Shown: piece after piece, positions 53,402 through 59,858 of the stretch
Layout of the letters: the number at the start of each line of letters is the position of its first letter
How positions within the stretch are numbered: position 1 is the stretch's first letter
Assembly (NCBI GenBank): GCA_002373875.1
Contig: DFKQ01000079.1
Coordinates: forward strand, 1 to 63,852
Direction: 5' to 3'
Source of the DNA: Lachnospiraceae bacterium UBA3641
GTDB lineage: Bacteria > Bacillota > Clostridia > Lachnospirales > Lachnospiraceae
DNA length: 63,852 bases
Notes under the pieces: generated by a model
Database searches by the model: none
The model's input: only the letters and a program-made list of their open reading frames with translations
Told to the model about the DNA's origin: nothing
Position numbers and translations under genes: made by a program

Positions 53402-54148
53402 ATGCTCGAATTAAAAAATGTGTCATTCGGAGTTGACGGTAATGACGGAGGAAAAGAGATCATAAGGGATGTAAGCCTTACTCTGCCCGATGATAAGCTT
53501 GTTGTCATCACAGGTCCCAACGGAGGCGGTAAATCAACCCTTGCAAGGCTTATCGTGGGAATAGAGAAGCCTGTTTCGGGAAACATATATCTTGACGGTG
53601 AAGATATAACTGAAATGTCGATCACTGAAAGGGCGGGAAGGGGTATAGGCTATGCCTTTCAGCAGCCTGTAAGATTCAAGGGGATAGAGGTTTTCGACCT
53701 TATAAGACTGGCGACAGGGAAGAAAATATCATCTGCCGATGCATGTGAATATCTGTCGGCAGTGGGATTGTGTGCAAGGGATTATATCAAAAGGGAGGTC
53801 AATTCGAGCCTGTCCGGTGGTGAACTTAAACGTATAGAGATCGCCACGGTTCTTGCCAAGCAGCCCAGGCTTGCTATTTTTGATGAACCGGAAGCCGGGA
53901 TAGATCTGTGGAGCTTCGGCAACCTTATTGATGTTTTTGCCGGAATGAGAAGGAAGATAAAGGGAAGTTCCATACTGATAATCTCTCATCAGGAGAGGAT
54001 ACTGAACATAGCGGATGAGATCATTGTGCTTAAGGACGGCAGGGTCAGCGCGAAGGGAAGCAGGGAAGAAATACTTCCCGAGCTTATAAACACATCTGTA
54101 GCGGTAGGCTACTGTAACGGAGTGAAGGGAGAAACAGCGGATGATTGA
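53402..54148 (+). CDS. smsC: SufC-like ATPase of a minimal SUF (SMS) Fe-S system
   Basis: 248 residues of ABC ATPase: Walker A GPNGGGKSTL, Q-loop AFQQP, signature SSLSGGELKRIEIA, Walker B LAIFDEPEAGID. This is closest to SufC, which powers Fe-S cluster assembly. The only partner is a short SufB-like protein overlapping it by 8 bp. No SufS, SufU, SufD or second SufB is present, matching the minimal SmsCB arrangement of anaerobes. Start chosen at ATG 53402, 8 nt after GGGAAGG; ATG 53396 is too close to it. Confidence 0.85.
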   Translation: MLELKNVSFGVDGNDGGKEIIRDVSLTLPDDKLVVITGPNGGGKSTLARLIVGIEKPVSGNIYLDGEDITEMSITERAGRGIGYAFQQPVRFKGIEVFDLIRLATGKKISSADACEYLSAVGLCARDYIKREVNSSLSGGELKRIEIATVLAKQPRLAIFDEPEAGIDLWSFGNLIDVFAGMRRKIKGSSILIISHQERILNIADEIIVLKDGRVSAKGSREEILPELINTSVAVGYCNGVKGETADD

Positions 54149-55067
54149 GATGGATGAGATACAGAAGCGTATTCTGAAAGAAGTTGCAGACCTGCATGAT
54201 GTTCCGGAAGGGGCTTATAATATAAGGGCAAACGGTAAATCCCTTGGGAGGGAATCAACTGAAAATATTGAGATAATCCCCAGAGATACGGGAGACGGTC
54301 TTACCATAAGGATAAAGCCCGGGACTAAGCGCGAGAGCGTTCATATTCCCGTTGTTCTGTCCGAGAGCGGTTTAAAGGAAACGGTGTACAACGACTTTTA
54401 TATCGGAGAAGGCTCCGATGTCGTCATAGTCGCAGGCTGCGGTATAGATAACTGCGGTGTGCAGGATTCGCAGCATGACGGCATACACAGATTTTTTGTG
54501 GGACAGGGCGCCAGGGTCAAGTATGTGGAAAAGCATTACGGATCCGGTGATGGCCGGGGTAAGAGAATACTTAACCCTGTCACGGAGATATATATGGAGG
54601 AGGGTTCGTCGGCGGAGCTTGAGATGGTACAGATCAAGGGCGTTGATGATACGAACAGGGTCACGAAGGCGGAGCTTAAGGCCGGTGCCGGTCTTGTGGT
54701 CCGTGAAAGACTGATGACACATGATGAACAGAAAGCAATAAGTACCTACTCGATAGATCTCAACGGAGAGGGTTCAAATGCCGACCTTGTGTCAAGATCG
54801 GTTGCAAGAGGATCCTCGTATCAGAAGTTTGATGCCGTCATAAACGGTAACGCACCCTGCTCCGGGCACACCGAGTGTGACGCGATAATAATGGACAGGG
54901 GCAGGATACTTGCCGTTCCGGGGCTTAAGGCCAATGATGTGGATGCCTCTCTGGTTCATGAGGCTGCCATAGGCAAGATCGCCGGAGATCAGATAATCAA
55001 GCTGATGACGCTGGGGCTTTCGGAGGAAGAAGCTGAAGAACAGATAATAAACGGCTTTCTTAAATAA
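54141..55067 (+). CDS. smsB: SufB-like scaffold of a minimal SUF (SMS) Fe-S system
   Basis: 308 residues, shorter than classical SufB (about 470) or SufD. The C-terminal SufBD beta-helix core is clear: VVIVAGCGIDNCGVQDSQHDGIHRFFVGQGA, KYVEKHYGSGDGRG, HTECDAIIMD, VHEAAIGKIAGDQIIKLMTLGLSEEEAE. The first cysteines (GCGIDNCG) and the C-terminal His/Glu in HEAAIGK are candidate cluster ligands. Overlaps the ATPase by 8 bp. With the many Fe-S proteins in this window, it is a likely main assembly system. Confidence 0.85.
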   Translation: MIEMDEIQKRILKEVADLHDVPEGAYNIRANGKSLGRESTENIEIIPRDTGDGLTIRIKPGTKRESVHIPVVLSESGLKETVYNDFYIGEGSDVVIVAGCGIDNCGVQDSQHDGIHRFFVGQGARVKYVEKHYGSGDGRGKRILNPVTEIYMEEGSSAELEMVQIKGVDDTNRVTKAELKAGAGLVVRERLMTHDEQKAISTYSIDLNGEGSNADLVSRSVARGSSYQKFDAVINGNAPCSGHTECDAIIMDRGRILAVPGLKANDVDASLVHEAAIGKIAGDQIIKLMTLGLSEEEAEEQIINGFLK

Positions 55068-55075
55068 AACAAAGA

Positions 55076-55084
55076 TGGTATAAT
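55076..55084 (+). promoter_or_regulatory. Extended -10 promoter of the partner-switching genes
   Basis: TGGTATAAT (55076-55084) is a perfect extended -10. The -35 region (TTTCTT, 55056-55061) is weak. AAAGGAGG precedes the STAS start at 55121. Confidence 0.6.
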
Positions 55085-55120
55085 AGATGAGATTTTATTA
55101 TTTCTTAAAGGAGGACGGCT

Positions 55121-55420
55121 ATGCTTAATATCAATAAGGAGAAAAACGGAAACGAATTAACCTTCATTCTTGAGGGAAGGCTTGACACAACGACTGCCCC
55201 TACGCTGGAAGGAGAGCTCAAGGGTGAAGTAGATGGTATAACAAGCCTTATATTCAACTTAAAGGATCTTGAATATATATCATCGGCAGGACTTCGAGTA
55301 CTTCTGTCGGCCCAGAAGGTCATGAACAAGCAGGGCAGTATGGTTATAAGGGGTGCCAATGATGATATAATGGAAATCTTCGAAGTTACCGGCTTTTCGG
55401 ATATCCTGACGATCGAATAA
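55121..55420 (+). CDS. Anti-sigma factor antagonist (STAS domain)
   Basis: 99 residues of single STAS domain, SpoIIAA/RsbV type. The phospho-acceptor region is EYISSAGLRVL (Ser54/Ser55). In partner switching the unphosphorylated antagonist binds the anti-sigma kinase and frees a sigma factor or other target; a PP2C phosphatase reactivates it. The kinase homologue is encoded next (55512) and a SpoIIE-type phosphatase at 62798. No sigma factor is in the window. Confidence 0.92.
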   Translation: MLNINKEKNGNELTFILEGRLDTTTAPTLEGELKGEVDGITSLIFNLKDLEYISSAGLRVLLSAQKVMNKQGSMVIRGANDDIMEIFEVTGFSDILTIE

Positions 55421-55442
55421 GCTTTAGTGATTTCGCATGACC

Positions 55443-55467
55443 GGGTGTTCCAATGGAACACCCTCTT
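55443..55467 (+). terminator. Hairpin between STAS and kinase genes
   Basis: GGGTGTTCC (55443-55451), loop AAT, GGAACACCC (55455-55463), then TCTT. A perfect 9-bp stem with a weak T-tail. It may terminate part of the transcripts, giving more antagonist than kinase, or protect the STAS message. Confidence 0.65.
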
Positions 55468-55511
55468 GTATATCCGTATCCGGTCAGAATTGTCGGCGGA
55501 AGGAGGCTTAA

Positions 55512-55925
55512 ATGAGTGAACTGACAATAGAAGCACGGACCGATAAGCTTGATGAAGTGCTTGCTTTTGTGGATAAGGGGCTTGAAGAACTTGACTGCCC
55601 TGTAAAGGTTCAGATGCAGATCGATGTCGCTGTTGAGGAGATATTTGTCAATATCGCCAGTTATGCGTATGGACAGAAGGAGGGTATGGCAACCCTTCAA
55701 TTTAATGAAAATGAAGATAAAACGGCCGTGACCATTACGTTTATGGATGAAGGAGTACCTTACGATCCTCTCGTGAAGCCCGATCCGGATATCACGCTAA
55801 AGGCAGAGGACAGACCGATAGGGGGGCTGGGTATCTTCATGGTGAAAAAGAGTATGGACAGGGTCGATTATGAGTATCGGAACGGGAAGAACTGCCTGAC
55901 AATAGTGAAGAGTATCAACGGATAA
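55512..55925 (+). CDS. RsbW/SpoIIAB-like anti-sigma serine kinase
   Basis: 137 residues of GHKL ATPase. N-box VAVEEIFVNIASYAYG, G1 box MDEGVPYDPL and G2 box GGLGIFMVKKSMD are intact, so ATP binding is likely. It would bind a partner (sigma factor or other) and phosphorylate the STAS protein. AAGGAGG precedes the start. It precedes an MscS channel with a possible related tail. Confidence 0.88.
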   Translation: MSELTIEARTDKLDEVLAFVDKGLEELDCPVKVQMQIDVAVEEIFVNIASYAYGQKEGMATLQFNENEDKTAVTITFMDEGVPYDPLVKPDPDITLKAEDRPIGGLGIFMVKKSMDRVDYEYRNGKNCLTIVKSING

Positions 55926-55950
55926 TGGTCCGGCTTATAGGTGAATTGTT

Positions 55951-57333
55951 ATGAGCAATGACAAAATGATCCATATAATACTACAGATCGTGGTCGCCGT
56001 GCTTGTGATCATTGTATCTGATTACCTGATAAGGAAAAGGCAAAGGAAGCTTAAGAGCCTTCATAAGAAGTATCTGTTGCAGCTTATAAGGCTTATTGTT
56101 GTAGTCCTGTGTCTTTCGAACATAGTTGAAGCATTTAATCCAAACACAAGTTTTAAGACGCTTCTGATCAGAGGATCGGCTCTTGTGGTTGCAATTGTCG
56201 GCTTTGCTGCCCAACCTGCCATTGTCGATCTTATATGCGGACTGCTGATAAGCATAAACAAGCCCTTTGAGATCGGCGACAGGATAATAGTGGAGGGTGA
56301 ACAGCCCGGTATCGTGGAGGATATAACACTTAGGCACACGGTTATCAGGATCTACGATGATATAAGGATCATAGTCCCCAATTCCCAGCTGAATTCAAAA
56401 ACAGTTACCAATACCAGCTATAAAATGGAGGACAGACGGGGGATTCACTTAAAATATTCCGTAAGCTATGATACGGATGTTGTCAGAGCAGCCGAGGTCA
56501 TAAGGGATTGCGTGGCTGAAAGCCCTTATACATTGGGTGTTACAGCCAACGGAGTCAAGCAGGATTCAGGTCCTGTTTATTTCCTTGAGTTTGCCGAGAG
56601 TGCCCTGATTCTTGATACAACAATTTGGATAGACAGAAACACCAGCAGCTACATGGCGGTAACGGATGTAAATATCCGGGTGAATGAAGCCTTCAAGAAG
56701 AACGGTATAGAAATTCCGTACAATTACCTCAATGTAGTAAGCTTTGAAGGTATAAAAAGAGAGGCGGCTCTTCCCGCGGAACACGGTAAGAAAGTCACAC
56801 CGTCCAAGAGGTTTTTCAGGACCAATAACATAAAGATACCGGGCGGAAGCCGTGATATCAGCAAGGTTATAGAAGAGGCCAGGCATTATGCACACAAACA
56901 GCGGCTCGATGCCAGGGAAGGAAGACGGATAGACCTTCTTGTGGAGGAAGCTATCGGTGTTGTAAGGAACATAACGCAGGAAGCCCTTCTCAATATATGG
57001 ATCGAAGGCAGCGGAGTGATATACAGAATACATATATCCTTCCAGCCGCAGCTTGGGAGCGGTGAATATAAGAAGCTTTTAAATCTTTCCACCAGCGGCA
57101 GGAATGAAGCTGTCAAGAATTTCGGAGATAAGATCCGGGAGATAATGATCATAGGGATCAAGTCAACCGAGGAACGTGACAAGTCATACAAATGGTCATT
57201 GAGCGATAATGAATATAGTACAGATAATCTCGGAGAATCACTCATAAGTGCGGTGGCTGATGATGTCAGGGTCAGTGTTACCCGTAATAAGGTCGAGCTT
57301 GTGATCGAGAAGCACCTGAATCCAAAACAGTGA
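55951..57333 (+). CDS. MscS-type channel with large C-terminal extension (possibly kinase-like)
   Basis: 460 residues. Residues about 1-285 are a small-conductance mechanosensitive channel: three membrane helices, the pore-type stretch VVAIVGFAAQPAIVDLICGL, KPFEIGDRIIV, and VPNSQLNSKTVTN. From about 300 to the end come about 160 residues not found in MscS; RIDLLVEEAIGVVRNITQ resembles the N-box region of RsbW-type GHKL ATPases, but clear G1 and G2 boxes are not seen. If related, it is a degenerate or divergent kinase domain. The gene follows the anti-sigma kinase gene by 25 bp, suggesting turgor input into partner switching (inference). Confidence 0.78.
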   Translation: MSNDKMIHIILQIVVAVLVIIVSDYLIRKRQRKLKSLHKKYLLQLIRLIVVVLCLSNIVEAFNPNTSFKTLLIRGSALVVAIVGFAAQPAIVDLICGLLISINKPFEIGDRIIVEGEQPGIVEDITLRHTVIRIYDDIRIIVPNSQLNSKTVTNTSYKMEDRRGIHLKYSVSYDTDVVRAAEVIRDCVAESPYTLGVTANGVKQDSGPVYFLEFAESALILDTTIWIDRNTSSYMAVTDVNIRVNEAFKKNGIEIPYNYLNVVSFEGIKREAALPAEHGKKVTPSKRFFRTNNIKIPGGSRDISKVIEEARHYAHKQRLDAREGRRIDLLVEEAIGVVRNITQEALLNIWIEGSGVIYRIHISFQPQLGSGEYKKLLNLSTSGRNEAVKNFGDKIREIMIIGIKSTEERDKSYKWSLSDNEYSTDNLGESLISAVADDVRVSVTRNKVELVIEKHLNPKQ

Positions 57334-57350
57334 AAAACGCAAAGCATTTT

Positions 57351-57374
57351 GGGTCTGTTCCGAATAGTTACAGA
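57351..57374 (+). promoter_or_regulatory. Sequence resembling the GH115 operator
   Basis: CTGTTCCGAATAGTT (within 57351-57374) matches the GH115 promoter palindrome (CTGTTCCGAACAGTT) at all but one position, although that change weakens the symmetry. It lies between the MscS stop and the TAXI start. No good -35/-10 pair was found near it, so it may be coincidence. Confidence 0.3.
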
Positions 57375-57422
57375 GCACTTTTTATTGTCTGGAATAATTT
57401 CATATGTAAGGGAAGACTGCTT

Positions 57423-58397
57423 ATGAGATTTAATAAAAAAACGAAAACAATTTCTGTCTTGTTATCACTTGTTCTGCTACTTGGCGGATGCGCAGGGATA
57501 TCCCCGGTAAATAAGGAGAAAGCCGTACTTGCCACAGGAGGTACTGCAGGAACTTATTTTGCTGTTGGCAGTGCCATGTCAACCGTACTCAATCCTGTTT
57601 TAAAAAGATCGGAGCTCTCCGTCCTTTCGACGGGAGGTTCGAGGGCTAATATTGCGCTTCTTGACAACAAAGAAGCTTCTTTTGCGATTGTCCAGAATGA
57701 CGTACTGTATTATGCCTACACAGCCACAGACCTCTTTGATGGGGACAACGCTCATGAGAAGCTTCGCGGGATTGCATGCCTGTATGAAGAGACTCTCCAG
57801 ATCGTTACATGTGACGCGAACATAAAGACAGTTGCTGACCTTAAGGGGAAAAATGTCTGTGTAGGAGATGAGGGGAGCGGAGTTGAAGTAAATGCAAGGC
57901 AGATCTTAGAAGCTTACGGCATGACTTTTGAGGATATAAACGTAGTAAACGCGCCTTTTGAAGAAGCTGCCCAGAGCCTTAAGAAAGGGGAGATCGATGC
58001 TGCGTTCATTATAGCGGGTGCTCCCACAAAGGCCGTTACGGATCTTTCGAAGGATACGAAGATCCGATTGGTGGCACTTGATGATGAACACATTTCGTCA
58101 CTTAAGTCAAAGTACAGGTTCTACGGCGAGACTATCCTTTCGGCAGGGACTTACTCAGGATTTGATGAGGATGTGACCACTGTGTCCGTAAAGGCCGTTT
58201 TAACAGCGTCCGAAAGAATGCCAAAGGAGGAGGTCTATGAGCTTTTGTCGGCTTTCTTTGAAAAAAATGAGCTGCTCTCATCGTCACATAAAGGACTTAA
58301 TGGATTGACCCCCAAGGAGGCCTCGGAAGGTATCAGTGTCCCTATGCACAAGGGTGCGGAAAAGTACTACAAGGAACAGGGAATTGTCCTGAAGTGA
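57423..58397 (+). CDS. Orphan TAXI-family solute-binding lipoprotein
   Basis: 324 residues. Signal peptide MRFNKKTKTISVLLSLVLLLGGC ends in a lipobox. The TAXI hallmark ATGGTAGTYFAVGSAMSTVLN is at the start of the mature part, with QNDVLYYAY and DLKGKNVCVGDEGSGVEVNA. TAXI proteins normally serve TRAP permeases fused as DctQM; none is nearby. The chosen start at 57423 follows AAGGGAAG; the open frame runs back to 57330 but that part has no signal peptide. In this cluster it may act as a ligand sensor. Confidence 0.85.
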   Translation: MRFNKKTKTISVLLSLVLLLGGCAGISPVNKEKAVLATGGTAGTYFAVGSAMSTVLNPVLKRSELSVLSTGGSRANIALLDNKEASFAIVQNDVLYYAYTATDLFDGDNAHEKLRGIACLYEETLQIVTCDANIKTVADLKGKNVCVGDEGSGVEVNARQILEAYGMTFEDINVVNAPFEEAAQSLKKGEIDAAFIIAGAPTKAVTDLSKDTKIRLVALDDEHISSLKSKYRFYGETILSAGTYSGFDEDVTTVSVKAVLTASERMPKEEVYELLSAFFEKNELLSSSHKGLNGLTPKEASEGISVPMHKGAEKYYKEQGIVLK

Positions 58398-58417
58398 CAG
58401 AAAGGATTAATACTGTT

Positions 58418-58894
58418 ATGTTAAAAAAACTGATTGATGGACAGACATGCGCGTCATGCAGAATCTGCTGTGAGTATGATGACAGTGATGTCTGGGACGC
58501 CCCCGGCTTTACGCAGGAAGAATGGGACCGGGCAAAAATAGCTGATCGTTTTGGATGGAGTAAGCGTGGAGAGCTCTATTACCTTGATATGGAAAAGGGC
58601 ATGGATGGACTTTACCACTGCCCCTGTCTTTCTGAAAACGGCTGCATCCTGGGGGATAAGAAACCGTTTCGATGTGCCTTGTGGCCTCTGTATGTTGTAA
58701 GAGACGGCGGGGGATTATACTTTGCCGTTTCAGATGTGTGTCCTCAGGTCTATCCGATGGATGATGAGAGGATACTTTCGGGCATAAGTCATGTGGCACC
58801 CATGATCAGGGAAGCAGCCAAGAGGGATCCTTCGCTTGTCGAGGAACTTCATGAGAATTACCGTATTCTTGCAGATATCAATGAGGTAGGATAG
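58418..58894 (+). CDS. YkgJ-type cysteine-cluster protein
   Basis: 158 residues from ATG 58418; a GTG at 58394 overlapping the previous stop is also possible. Cysteines are arranged as CASCRICC, then CPCLSENGC, then FRCALWP and DVCPQVYP, the pattern of the YkgJ family, proposed to bind zinc or an Fe-S cluster. Function is unknown. It ends 4 bp before the DUF2156 gene, and the two may act together. Confidence 0.75.
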   Translation: MLKKLIDGQTCASCRICCEYDDSDVWDAPGFTQEEWDRAKIADRFGWSKRGELYYLDMEKGMDGLYHCPCLSENGCILGDKKPFRCALWPLYVVRDGGGLYFAVSDVCPQVYPMDDERILSGISHVAPMIREAAKRDPSLVEELHENYRILADINEVG

Positions 58895-58898
58895 TACT

Positions 58899-59849
58899 AT
58901 GTATCTGGATAAATTATTCTTTTTCCCCGAAGAAAAAAAGCAGAGATTTTTAGGGCTTGGATACAGGCAGATCGCTCCATCGGATATGGCGACGTTTGAA
59001 CCGTACTATGACAGTATGCAGGGAAGCTGGTCCTCGCCAATGAGCTTTATGGCTATGATAGCCTGGGGAAATGCCCTGACTTTTTATTATAAATTTCTTG
59101 GTGATTATCTGGTCTTTGCGGGATGGGATGCTACAGATGACAGAATGACGGTCCTGCCTTTTATAGGTTATTATGACAAGGCAAGGATCGCAGAAGCCTT
59201 CAGGCTTCTTATGGAAGATTTTCGGAAGATGCATTTTCGTGTCATAATCACCGACATGCGGCAGTGGATGAAACCGTACTATGACAGTATTCCGGGCGCG
59301 CGATGGGAGCAGTGGAAAAATGACGACCTGAATGATTACGAATACCCTGCGGAGGCCTTCTTATCCTTCCATGGTAAGTCCGGACAGAATTGCAGATATT
59401 TCCGGAAGAATTATAACTACGAGGTAAAAGAGATAGATGAGTCTGATCTGCCAAAGCTTGAGGGCTTTATAGATGAAGTATGGTGCAGCCGGACGGAGTG
59501 TGAATCCTGCAATTACGGTTGTCCCCTGGACTGTGTGAGAATGATCGTGCCTGTCCTCAAAGATATGAACGGGTTCGGTATCATGGTTTATGTGGATGGA
59601 ATACCTGTAGGCTACTGTATAGGCTCCCGCCACGGCAAAAGAGCCCTTATTCAATTCCAGAACACCCGCGACGGGTACAAGGGAATCGGAGTTTTTATGT
59701 ACCAGGAATGCGCAAACAGGTTCCTCAAAGATTATGATTGGATCAGTCTTGGCGAGGATATGGGCGTTCCCGGGATCAGAACCTATAAATCAAGACTGGC
59801 CCCTCATGAATGGATTCCACGATTTGAATACCGATATGTAGGAAGATGA
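58899..59849 (+). CDS. DUF2156 / LPG-synthase C-terminal-like acyltransferase-fold protein
   Basis: 316 residues, soluble. The tandem GNAT-like fold of the DUF2156 (phosphatidylglycerol lysyltransferase C-terminal) family is suggested by the N-terminal LFFFPEEKKQRFLGLGYRQIAPSD and the late GIPVGYCIGSRHGK and NTRDGYKGIGVFMYQECANRFL. There is no membrane flippase part. An uncommon cysteine group (CSRTECESCNYGCPLDC) lies near 200-215. The likely activity is aminoacyl or acyl transfer to an unknown acceptor; this is inferred from family only. Confidence 0.7.
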   Translation: MYLDKLFFFPEEKKQRFLGLGYRQIAPSDMATFEPYYDSMQGSWSSPMSFMAMIAWGNALTFYYKFLGDYLVFAGWDATDDRMTVLPFIGYYDKARIAEAFRLLMEDFRKMHFRVIITDMRQWMKPYYDSIPGARWEQWKNDDLNDYEYPAEAFLSFHGKSGQNCRYFRKNYNYEVKEIDESDLPKLEGFIDEVWCSRTECESCNYGCPLDCVRMIVPVLKDMNGFGIMVYVDGIPVGYCIGSRHGKRALIQFQNTRDGYKGIGVFMYQECANRFLKDYDWISLGEDMGVPGIRTYKSRLAPHEWIPRFEYRYVGR

Positions 59850-59858
59850 TTATAAAGT

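Noticed and set aside
53402..55067. Annotation as part of a classical SUF operon
   Set aside because: SufS, SufU, SufD and a full-length SufB are absent, and the SufB-like protein is short.
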